From contig NC_054558.1 of assembly GCF_017654505.1 (NCBI RefSeq), positions 10,434,298-10,498,297 on the forward strand: a DNA stretch of 64,000 bases, given 5' to 3'. Each line of letters starts with the position of its first letter. Position 1 is the first letter of the stretch. Positions 8,707-18,397 of the stretch are shown here, in pieces. A model generated the notes under the pieces. The model was given only the letters and a program-made list of their open reading frames with translations, searched no databases and was not told where the DNA came from. The position numbers and the translations under genes are program-made. This stretch comes from Polyodon spathula (Eukaryota > Chordata > Actinopteri > Acipenseriformes > Polyodontidae).

Positions 8707-11387
8707 GTGATAGGTGTTACAGAAACGTGGTTATCTGAGAGTGATGGGGACGAATATAATATTTGTGGGTATACACTGTATAGGAAAGACAGGCAGGACA
8801 GAAGAGGAGGAGGGGTAGCGCTATACATAAGAAACAGTCTTGAAGCCCAGGTGTTAAACCTGGACAAAGAAAATAAAACCGAATCAATATGGGTCAGAAT
8901 AACAGACAAAAATTCAAAAGGCATAATAATAGGAGCATGCTATAGACCGCCAGATTCAGACGGTGAGCACAATAATCTGTTATACAATGACATTAGAAAT
9001 GTGTGTAGCAAAGGAGAAGCCATACTAATGGGGGATTTCAACTTCCCCCAAATAAAATGGGAAAACCCGGTGGGTAGCGCGAAGGATGAAATAGAAATGG
9101 TGGAAATGACAAATGACTGCTTCCTAACACAATTTGTGAAGGCACCCACTAGAGGGGAGGCATGCCTTGATTTAGTCTTTTCAAATAACGAAGATAGAAT
9201 AACTAAAACAGAGGTCAGAGAACCACTGGCAAACTCAGACCACAACATGGTCTCATTTGAAGTGTTTTTTAAAACCCCAAAAGTAAAGACTAAAGCTAAG
9301 GTTTACAATTTTAGAAAAGCAAACTATGAAGGCATGAAACAGAGACTAACAGAAGTAGATTGGAGTAAAATAGAGAAAACACCCACAGAAGAAGGATGGT
9401 TGTTCTTCAAAAATGTAGTACTAGAGGCGCAAAACAATTACATCCCTAAAGTAGACAAATCTAAATGTAAAACTAAATTGCCAAAATGGTTTAATAGATC
9501 AATTAAAAAAAATATTCAGCGAAAAAAGGCACTTTACAGAGCATTAAAAAAGGACCAAAAAGAAAGTACACAGAAAGAGTACACAGAACTGCAAATGCAA
9601 GTCAAAAAGGAAGTTAGAAAGGCCAAGAGAGAAATAGAAATGAACATTGCTAAGGGAGCTAAAACCAATTCCAAAATGTTTTTCCAATATTACAACAGCA
9701 AGAGAACATTCAAAGAGGAGATTAAATGTTTAAGAGATACAAATGGCAAAATCGTAGAGGAAGAAAAAAAAATAGCAAATATGTTAAATGATTACTTTTC
9801 ACAAGTTTTTACAAAGGAAGATACTGACAACATGCCCCACATGTCATCCAGTTCCTATCCAGTTTTAAATAACTTTAGCATAACTGAGGCAGAAGTGTTA
9901 AAGGGACTAGGAGCTCTTAAAATAAACAAATCCCCTGGGCCGGATGAGATCCTCCCAGTAGTACTCAAAGAAATGAAAGAAGTAATTTACAAACCGCTAA
10001 CCAAGATCATGCAGCAGTCTCTTGACACAGGGGTGGTACCGACAGACTGGAAAATTGCAAACGTAATACCGATCCACAAAAAGGGAAACAAAACTGAACC
10101 AGGTAACTACAGACCAGTAAGCCTGACTTCTATTATATGCAAACTTATGGAAACTATAATAAGAGCCAAAATGGAAAATTACCTATATGGTAACAGGGTA
10201 CTGGGAGACAGTCAACATGGTTTTAGGAAAGGGAGATCGTGCCTAACTAACTTGCTTGATTTTTTTGAGGATGCAACATCGATAATGGATAATTGCAAAG
10301 CATATGACATGGTTTATTTAGATTTCCAGAAAGCTTTTGACAAAGTCCCGCACAAAAGATTAATTCTCAAACTGAACGCAGTTGGGATTCAAGGAAACAC
10401 ATGTACATGGATTAGGGAGTGGTTAACTTGTAGAAAACAGAAAGTACTGATTAGAGGAAAAACCTCAGAATGGAGTGTGGTAACCAGCGGTGTACCACAG
10501 GGATCAGTATTAGGTCCTCTGCTATTCCTAATCTACATTAATGATTTAGATTCTGGTATAGTAAGCAAACTTGTTAAATTTGCAGACGACACAAAAGTAG
10601 GAGGAGTGGCAAAAACACTGTTGCAGCAGCAAAGGTCATTCAAAATGATCTAGACAAGATTCAGAACTGGGCAGACACATGGCAAATGACATTTAATAGA
10701 GAAAAGTGTAAGGTACTGCACGCAGGAAATAAAAATGTACATTATAAATATCATATGGGAGATATTGAAATTGGAGAAGGAATCTATGAAAAAGACCTAG
10801 GAGTTTTTGTTGACTCAGAAATGTCTTCATCTAGACAATGTGGGGAAGCTATAAAAAAGGCTAACAAGATACTCGGATACATTGTGAAAAGTGTTGAATT
10901 TAAATCAAGGGAAGTAATGTTAAAACTGTACAATGCACTTGTAAGACCTCATCTTGAATATTGTGTGCAGTTCTGGTCACCTCGCTATAAAAAAGATATT
11001 GCTGCTCTAGAAAGAGTGCAAAGAAGAGCGACCAGAATTATTCCGGGCTTAAAAGGCATGTCATATGCAGACAGGCTAAAAGAATTGAATCTGTTCAGTC
11101 TTGAACAAAGAAGACTACGTGGCGACCTAATTCAAGCATTCAAAATTCTAAAAGGTATTGACAGTGTCGACGCAAGGGACTTTTTCAGCCTGAAAAAAGA
11201 AACAAGGACCAGGGGTCACAAATGGAGTTTAGAAAAAGGGGCATTCAGAACAGAAAATAGGAGACACTTTTTTACACAGAGAATTGTGAGGGTCTGGAAT
11301 CAACTCCCCAGTAATGTTGTTGAAGCTGACACCCTGGGATCCTTCAAGAAGCTGCTTGATGAGATTTTGGGATCAATAAGCTACTAA
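8707..11387 (+). pseudogene. CR1 ORF2 with a 2-nt frameshift (copy B)
   Basis: The endonuclease and most of the reverse transcriptase are open for 648 codons (8707-10653; the frame is open from 8494). Just past the FADD catalytic box, an A-run near 10611-10616 has two more A residues than the other copies. This shifts the frame and ends it at 10653. The remaining C-terminal part is open again as 10686-11387 (233 codons) and is nearly identical to copy A. Substitutions from copy A in the retained regions are few (for example Ser to Thr in the FFKxPK block, Ser to Ala in IIRxKMENY). This single event is probably what disables the copy, since the C-terminal half of RT and the tail are lost from the product. 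Confidence 0.88.
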
Positions 11388-11453
11388 CAACCAAACGAGC
11401 AAGATGGGCCGAATGGCCTCCTCTCGTTTTGTAAACTTTCTTATGTTCTTATG

Positions 11454-11766
11454 ATTCAAACACTGAAGAATCAGTTAATTTACAAAACGTGACACGGCGT
11501 GGATGCAGCCACTGCGTCTCTCTAGGTCTTGCACGTGGCCTATTTAGCAATAAACTACGGCAAAGGTGCATTTCAAATTAGACAGCAACGAAAGAGCACA
11601 TGAAGAGGTTACATCCGGAATCTAGACACTGTCTACACATACATCAGACAGATCAGCGAACAAGCCTCGTCTCTCGTAGTAAAACAGCCGCCTTGGGTAA
11701 TAATGTCAAGGTGTCATGAAAATAGAACAACTGGTCATGCAAATTAAAACACCGAGGGCTACCCAC
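11454..11766. other. Intron start of the TBC1D22-like gene, otherwise featureless
   Basis: No ORF or repeat is recognised. The GTGGGT donor at 11761-11766 (minus strand) marks the start of the presumed first intron, which would continue leftward through both CR1 copies to the window edge. Confidence 0.45.
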
Positions 11767-11822
11767 CTTCCCGGAACCTTTGCATTCCTTTTCCAAAACT
11801 GGATTTTGTTATCGGTAGCCAT
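11767..11822 (-). CDS. tbc1d22b: First coding exon of a TBC1D22-family Rab GTPase-activating protein gene
   Basis: Read on the minus strand, an ATG at 11822 opens 18 codons (MATDNKIQFWKRNAKVPG) plus two bases (AG), then a consensus donor AG|GTGGGT. The peptide fits the known N-terminus of TBC1D22 proteins, where QFWKR, a short spacer, then K-[LV]-PGS-IQ is conserved. The dangling AG would give the expected Ser when joined to a C or T. The spacing between WKR and PGS fits TBC1D22B better than TBC1D22A, though the call between paralogues rests on few residues. The product is a TBC-domain GAP for Rab GTPases linked to the Golgi; that domain is encoded downstream, outside this window. I looked for the next exon at lower coordinates and did not find it, so intron 1 should exceed 11.7 kb. 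A chance match is possible, but motif, phase, donor and upstream promoter agree. Confidence 0.62.
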
Positions 11823-11939
11823 GCTGAGCAAAGTCCCCGGATATCCTGTTCAATCAAGCTGTCGCGCAATCGATGTAAAGTAGCATGTGAAACTCTGGGC
11901 GAAGAAAGAAGTGGCTGAACATTTCAAATTAGCGACGAA

Positions 11940-12090
11940 ATAAAAACACAGTACTGGGAGCAGCCATCTTGGGGGTGTTGTACAAAGCAGAGCTCTGATT
12001 GGCGAGGCGAGGCAAGTGCCGGCAAGGAACCAATCAAAGGAGAGGGGGCGGGCTCGCCAACACCGGTGTCATCTTCTTCAAAGCAGGTGA
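11940..12090. promoter_or_regulatory. CCAAT/GC-box promoter region, possibly bidirectional
   Basis: Upstream of the exon at 11767 the sequence turns GC-rich. GCCATCTTG at 11963 reads CAAGATGGC on the minus strand, a YY1-type site often found at the start of housekeeping transcripts. ATTGG near 11998 and CCAAT near 12030 are CCAAT boxes on opposite strands, and GGGGGCGGG near 12045 is a GC box. On the plus strand AAAGCAG|GTGAGT at 12079-12091 is a strong splice donor, so a divergent noncoding or 5'-UTR exon may also start here. No TATA box is seen. Confidence 0.5.
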
Positions 12091-12091
12091 G

Positions 12092-13677
12092 TGGTGACGT
12101 AATGTACTAAAGCAGTCTCCCTAAAACTGTGCACCTGCCCAACCTTAAGCGATGCTGCCCTGAACCTGTTTAATATGATACACTGTGTGCTGTATCATTC
12201 TCTAGTGTAGTTTACGCTTCAGTAGCTTAAATTAATTCAGCAAGAACATTTTGAAAAGACACGTCAAGGCTGATTGTGAGATTGGGAAGTATATGTGTTG
12301 CACTGAATCCCACAGGTGAAACACTGGGTGTGTGCAAGTCTGCTTTGAGAGTGGCAAAAAAAGACAAATTATAGTTATGTTTAAATATGCTACTGCCAAT
12401 AGTGGAGGGTAATTAAGGAAGCAATCGTGATTATAGTGACTGAACTGATGTTAAGTTTTCTTTGCATTTAATAAATTAATAAAGCTGTATTTTCAAACCT
12501 GGTCTTTATCCCGCTGTGTTAATACTCATTCCGTGTTGCAATAATTGTGGTTAATCTGTTTTTGAAGATTTCCATTCTTTCTTACAGGAATGTTCATATT
12601 TAAGATAATGTTTTGTTTTTAAATATATTAAAGCCACTTTTACTGTCACGGCAGGTTATACATTTTTAACTAGAATAAATATTGTAGTGTACTAGCAAGA
12701 AAGAAGCGTGAAGCAGGTATTCTCTACAGGGCAGCTCTTTAGCAACAGGCAAGCAGACAGATGTTCAACACCGTTCTCTACTCACTGGAATCTACAGATG
12801 TGCAAACCAGTTCCTTTGAAACCGGGTACCCGGTTCCTGCTTTACAAATACCAGGGATCCGGTTCCAGTGAGTACTGTTATGTTTTTAGTAAAACTGATT
12901 ATTAAAAACATTGATTTTTGTCCAAAATACCTTTGCTAAGTATAATTGACATGTTTACACTTAGAGGAAAAAAAGGTCTGCAATGGGGGTGGGGGTGGGG
13001 GGTTAAATTATGGGATGAAAACTCAGGTGAATAATTCAAACTAGTCTCACTTTGACATTGGTTTTTGTAGATTGGCTTCGGGTTAAGTGAATTTTCTGCA
13101 CCTCGATGGGATCATTCACAAGACAACCCCAAGCTAAGTACGACAAGATTTCGGCTACCTAAAAATGTAATTTAACCCCAAGCCGATGAGGTTGTATTTC
13201 AGCTTGGGATCCTAACATATACACTGACCTGTTTGCGCATACCATGTGGTTAAAGATTTTTTTTTAATTGTATGTTTTGTGAGAGTTTGCGATTAGCAAG
13301 GTTCATATACAAGCACATGATGATTTTCACTGTGTAATAAAACTGTTACTGTGCAAACTGGAGATTATTGATTAGTTTGTTAACTTTAATTATACATGGC
13401 AAGTTCATAGATTGCACAATATTGTCAGATCATCACAAAAGCTGCAATGTTTATGTATCAGCTTATATGTACAAGCTGTCAAATATGTTGCCCTTTGCAT
13501 AGCCTCTTTTAGTATCCTCCAGTTTTCGCAATCTATTATTTACACCTCCTTCCGCTCACACATTTGCATACGGACGTGTTTTTCAAAATAGTTTGGAACC
13601 GGAATTGGAGTTGAAATACCCGGTTCCAATGACAGATTTGACAGGGAGGGGTAAACTAGGAGTGTGACAACCGTGCT
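12092..13677. other. Non-coding stretch, no gene recognised
   Basis: AT-rich with a G-rich run near 12983-13002. The longest frames are 65-76 codons and match no known family. GGAACCGG-type motifs around 12810-12860 and 13590-13625 recur, but I cannot name an element. Confidence 0.45.
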
Positions 13678-14733
13678 TAAACATCCACACCAGAGTACAG
13701 AGAGAACGAAAAGAGAGAGGTAAACATCTACACCAGAGTACAGAGAGCACAAAAAGAGAGGGGTAAACATCTACACCAGAGTACAGAAAGAATGAAGAGA
13801 GGGGTAAACATCTACACCAGAGTACAGAGAGAATGAAAAGAGAGGGGTAAACATCTACACCAGATTACAGAGAGTATGAAAAGAGAGGAGTAAACATCTA
13901 CACCAGAGTACAGAGAGAATGAAAAGAGAGAGGTAAACATCTACACCAGAGTACAGAGAGCACAAAAAGAGAGGGGTAAACATCTACACCAGAGTACAGA
14001 AAGAACCAAAAGAGAGGGGTAAACATCTACACCAGAGTACAGAAAGAACGAAGAGAGGGGTAAACATCTACACCAGAGTACAGAGAGAATGAAAAGAGAG
14101 GGGTAAACATCTACACCAGAGTACAGAGAGAACCAAAAGAGAGCGGTAAACATCTACACCAGAGTACAGAGAGAACCAAAAGAGAGGGGTGAACATCTAC
14201 ACCAGATTACAGAGAGTATGAAAAGAGAGGAGTAAACATCTACACCAGAGTACAGAGAGCACAAAAAGAGGGGTAAACATCAACACCAGAGTACAGAGAG
14301 CACAAAAAGAGAGGGGTAAACATCAACACCAGAGTACAGAGCACAAAAAGAGAGGGGCAAACATCTACACCAGAGTACAGAGCACAAAAAGAGAGGGGTA
14401 AACATCTACACCAGAGTACAGAGAGAACGAAAAGAGAGGGGTAAACATCAACACCAGAGTACAGAGCACGAAAAGAGAGGGGTAAACATCTACACCAGAG
14501 TACAGAGAGAATGAAAAGGGAGGGGTAAACATCAACACCAGAGTACAGAGAGAACGAAAAGAGAGGGGCAAACATCTACACCAGAGTACAGAGCACAAAA
14601 AGAGAGGGGTAAACATCTACACCAGAGTACAGAGAGAACCAAAAGAGAGGGTAAACATCTACACCAGAGTACAGAGAGAAAGAAAAGGGAGGGGTAAACA
14701 TCAACACCAGAGTACAGAGAGAATGAAAAGGGT
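13678..14733. repeat. 43-bp minisatellite, about 25 copies
   Basis: Tandem units of about 43 bp containing ACATCTACACCAGAGTACAG followed by a purine-rich AGAGAGAAYGAAAAGAGAGG segment. Unit length varies (about 37-43 bp) because GAGA parts are gained or lost. CTACACC and CAACACC variants and GAACGAAAA, GAATGAAAA, GCACAAAAA and GAACCAAAA variants are interspersed, suggesting multi-unit expansion. The minus-strand ORFs with CTLV/GVDVYPSL repeats are translations of this array and not genes. Confidence 0.9.
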
Positions 14734-15186
14734 CTGAGATTGTGCTGCAAGGCAGGTCATGTGTGCCACAGATCTACACAGGCAGCACATCCACACAGAG
14801 ATCCTGAACACACCCATGTGCATTGAGGCAGTGCAGCACTGTCTTGCTTCCCCACTTCACTTCCACACAATTAGCCTTAAGGTGAATTTTCAGAAGCACA
14901 TCTGCATGGCACACTTCAACCCAGCCCTCCACATCCAGTTCTGAAACCGATCTGATGTGATTGCAAAGTATTGGAAAAGACCTGGTTATCAGTAGAGCAG
15001 GGTTGCTTAGCCGCACAATACACTGTTAACTTTAAAAGCAGTTCAAAGCCAGGGAAAGACAGATTTACAATAATTGCAAACACCATGAAACAACAATGCA
15101 AAACAATCTAATCAAATGACATTTGAAGCTACTTACTTTTTAATTAATTTAATTAATAAAAAAAGAAGCTAGGGCCATTAGTCAGT
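14734..15186. other. Non-coding stretch, no gene recognised
   Basis: Unique-looking sequence between the minisatellite and a CR1 fragment. Frames of 60-80 codons overlap on both strands without any recognisable motif. Confidence 0.45.
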
Positions 15187-15557
15187 TCAGTTCAGTCTTG
15201 AACAAAGAAGACTACGTGGCGACCTAATTCAAGCATTCAAAATTCTAAAAGGTACTGACAGTGTCGACCCAAGGTACTTTTTCAGCCTGAAAAAAGAAAC
15301 AAGGACCAGGGGTCACAAATGGAGATTAGACAAAGGGGCATTCAGAACAGAAAATAGGAGGCACTTTTTTACACAGAGAATTGTGAGGGTCTGGAATCAA
15401 CTTCCCAGTAATGTTATTGAAGCTGACACCCTGGGATCCTTCAAGAAGCTGCTTGATGAGATTCTAGGATCAATAAGCTACTAACAACCAAACGAGCAAG
15501 ATGGGCTGAATGGCCTCCTCTCATTTGTAAACTTTCTTATGTTCTTATGTTCTTATT
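15187..15557 (+). mobile_element. 5'-truncated CR1 3' fragment
   Basis: It matches the last 300 bp or so of CR1 ORF2 (encoding the RRLRGDLIQAFKIL and RVWNQLPSNV blocks) plus the 3' UTR, and ends in three TTCTTATG-type octamers. 5' truncation with a preserved 3' end is normal for LINE insertions made by target-primed reverse transcription. Several substitutions relative to copies A and B show it is older than they are. Confidence 0.85.
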
Positions 15558-16493
15558 ACATGCAACCACTTACTTTAGTGGGAATAGAAACTTAATGGTG
15601 AGAAGGCTATTTAATGCTGAGACTTGCTTCATTCTGGAAGCGCACAGCATGTATTTTATTGTCTGTTTGTTTATCCACTCCATCTCTCCAGTACTGGTGT
15701 TATTCCTCAGCACCAGACACATCTCCATTTCCATTCCATCTCCTCTCTTCAGGGAAACCCTCATCTCTCCATCATACCTTGGTGATGTGTTGTGTGTGGA
15801 GGGAGGTGGGGGTAGTCAGCTTCACTTGGTTTGTTTCTTGCCAGGAGCTCTTCATGGTGATGCTCTCTGTCACTCCAGCTTCATCTCTCACAGAGGCTGT
15901 CATGTCTGCAGATTTGCAATAGGGATTAGATCGGTTATGAAGACAGCCTACCAATCGAGATTTCCTCTTTCGATTACCGTTCTCCCTTTATATGTGTGTG
16001 TGTGTGTGTGTGTGTGTACATATTCTGTATACACAGGGTAAACACAAGACAGTTTGCCTTGTCCTGCAGTGGTCGTGGGGTTCCATTATGAACTCAATTT
16101 GAGTAGAGGTCACATGTGGACCTAAGGTGACAAGTGTGGAGTGGCTCAGACTGCAGTGAAATGTGAGCTGCTTCACAGACGTAGCATAGGAAGTTCGTCG
16201 TCAGGCATATTCCACTCTGACAGTCTTGAAATAGATAAGCTGGCTTATTGTTCTTCATTTTGAATGATGTGATGTTTTCAGTAAGCTGTATTTCATTCTC
16301 TTTAGCTGTTTTGGTTGTCAGGTGTGGATTTCTTTTGCTTTTCGTCGTACAATTGTTGTTTTGGCCAGCCCATAATATAGTTTTACCTCTTAAACATGCA
16401 TAAATAAATACTATAACCGGAAATGTATAAGTGGTGAACTAAAACGATCACTTCCAACGCATACGTGGTCCTAACGGCACCATGGCATGGCAG

Positions 16494-16549
<56 letters not shown>

Positions 16550-16750
16550 CCCATTTGTAAACTTGCCCATCAGGATCTGTGGTCTTGATCCCCTTGCTGG
16601 TTCGATGATCCCAGCATCTCCATAGTTACCTGTCCTGCCCTCTTCTAGGTACCTGTATCATACTCACGAGTCTCTGTTGAGGTAATGAATGCAATGAACC
16701 TGCAATGATGTAGCTTTGTGGATCTTGCAAAATTGTAGCTCTCTCTACAT
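15558..16750. other. Non-coding stretch with (TG)n and (CA)n microsatellites
   Basis: A (TG)n tract lies at about 15991-16017 and a (CA)n tract at about 16497-16548. The 164-codon plus-strand frame at 15547-16041 starts inside CR1 tail sequence and ends in the TG repeat, so I do not treat it as a gene. Confidence 0.55.
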
Positions 16751-16789
16751 CCTCCCATGGCCATGAATTCCAAGTTTGGGACTGAAAAG

Positions 16790-16849
<60 letters not shown>

Positions 16850-16858
16850 GTCTCTCTA
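16751..16858 (+). repeat. (CT)n microsatellite with a conserved 43-bp flank, copy 1
   Basis: The 43 bp at 16751-16793 are identical to the reverse complement of 33311-33353, and in both places a long CT/GA microsatellite begins immediately after. The rest of the surrounding sequence differs. This suggests a mobile or duplicated unit made of the 43-bp core plus the microsatellite. Confidence 0.75.
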
Positions 16859-17270
16859 ACAATTAATATGTGTATCTATTTACATATACATATTTTCATT
16901 TTTACATGTATTTAAGGTAAACAACTTGTCAATAAGTACTCAGAACAATGCACTAGTCAAAACGTCTGTCTACTTGTGTTGCTTTTTCATCTTTTCATAA
17001 TGAGATGGTGCTTGAACAATGCTGCATTATTCTATATGCATCATATTAAATGCCCACGGCTCATTAACCAGTCTTCAGAGTGGGAGTCAAGCAATAATAC
17101 TACAGATGAAATATGTCAGATTTTTATATCATGCCTGGATTAGGAACTTGCGTGCAGGGAAAACTTTAAAACTGTACTTGAACACAACCCTGACCTTGAA
17201 GAGGAACTTCCTTTACCTTCTGTTTCTACATCTAACCTAAAGAAGACACCATAGCGATGTATTTTATATT

Positions 17271-17512
17271 CATACAGTACTCAGCTGGTCTTATTGAAAG
17301 TTCTACAGTGTGTTTAGTATGGAAGGGTTTGCATACAGCACTCAGCTAGTCTTGTTGAAAGTTTTACAGTGTGTTTAGTATGGAAGGGTTTGCATGCAGA
17401 ACTCAGCTGGTCTTGTTGAAAGTTCTACAGTGTGTTTAGTATGGAAGGGTTTGCATGCAGCACACAGCTAGTCTTGTTGAAAGTTCTTACAGTATGTTTA
17501 GTATGGAGGGAG
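17271..17512. repeat. 61-bp tandem repeat, four units
   Basis: Units start at 17271, 17332, 17393 and 17454, each with CTCAGCTRGTCTTRTTGAAAG and GTTTAGTATGGAAGGGTTTG in fixed order. The last unit is diverged at its end. No coding potential. Confidence 0.85.
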
Positions 17513-18397
17513 GTTGTTTTTTTACACATGAATGCAGGGTGTGCTTTTGAACCAGTGAACTAGTCTGGGTAATCTCATTTTCACAGGCGATTTCAGAATC
17601 CTATCAATCACACACAGGCCCAGGACAATGGGCAGCAGAGACACAGGTGTGTGGCTCAGGGCTAGAGAGATCATTCAAGCTGTTGCTTTAAACATGCTAA
17701 GGGTTAGTGATTGTATTCATCGCTTTTCCCACTAATTGTTGCTACATGAGTAGATCAATAGAACTTTGAGAACAGCACACTGGGGATGTGTGCTAATGTA
17801 CACCTCACATATAAATAGAATGTTTGTAAAATGTGTTTTCAAAAAATGTATTTCACTATACAGAGTGAAAAACAATCTATAAAGTTCTCGCCTGTTACAA
17901 AACCTCTTAAAAATTTAGAATCTATCAATGCAAACTGGTACTAAAAAGTTCTTAAAAGCTCAACTCACCCATTCTAACTATAAATTAAGGAATGTGTCTT
18001 CAAAAGACGTGAGCACAGAGCTGCCTGATCCAATCATGACTGAGTCGTGCAATGCCTGACTGTAAGCTGCTCTTCCACAGTTTAAATGAACCAGCATGTT
18101 TAATTGAGCAGAGAAGGACCTGGCTGGAAATGAAAAGGTCCTGGACTGGAATGGGCTGAAAGAGCCACGAGATTACCTCTGTTGAATGCATCTCTGTGAG
18201 CATTAGTATTGCAATTACACTAATTCACACCCAGTCTTGAAGTCTTTGCAGCGCATCCCGAACCCTCTGATCGAGTCTTTGATCTGCCTTCAAGCAGGAA
18301 AGTATCTTCATGTTTTTCCATTCCATTGGCAGAGGCAGCTCTCCCTCCTTGGCAACTCAGGCAACAATACAATGTGCCTAAATATATACAGTATATA
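17513..18397. other. Non-coding stretch, no gene recognised
   Basis: Unique-looking sequence between the 61-bp repeat and a Tc1 element. Open frames are under 75 codons and show no motif. Confidence 0.45.

Larger units (their letters stand above)
6921..11453 (+). mobile_element. CR1-clade LINE, full-length copy B
   Basis: Same structure as copy A on the opposite strand: 5' monomers (6921-7535), ORF1 (7595-8542), ORF2 (8707-11387, frameshifted) and a 3' end in TTCTTATG octamers at 11438-11453. Copies A and B are head to head, forming 4.5-kb inverted arms around a 1.1-kb spacer. Flanking sequences differ between the copies, so they are better explained as two independent recent insertions. Confidence 0.9.

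Noticed and set aside
1267..11453. Single inverted duplication of one locus
   Set aside because: Sequence just outside the two elements and in the spacer shows no symmetry, and monomer length and ORF2 indels differ. Two insertions fit better.
13678..14733. CRISPR array
   Set aside because: Units are contiguous without unique spacers, vary in length, and the context is a vertebrate genome.
13941..14750. Minus-strand ORFs with repeated GVDVYPSLF motifs resembling membrane repeats
   Set aside because: Products of the 43-bp minisatellite; all frames show the same pattern.
15547..16041. 164-codon plus-strand gene
   Set aside because: It begins in CR1 tail octamers and ends in a TG microsatellite; no domain is seen.
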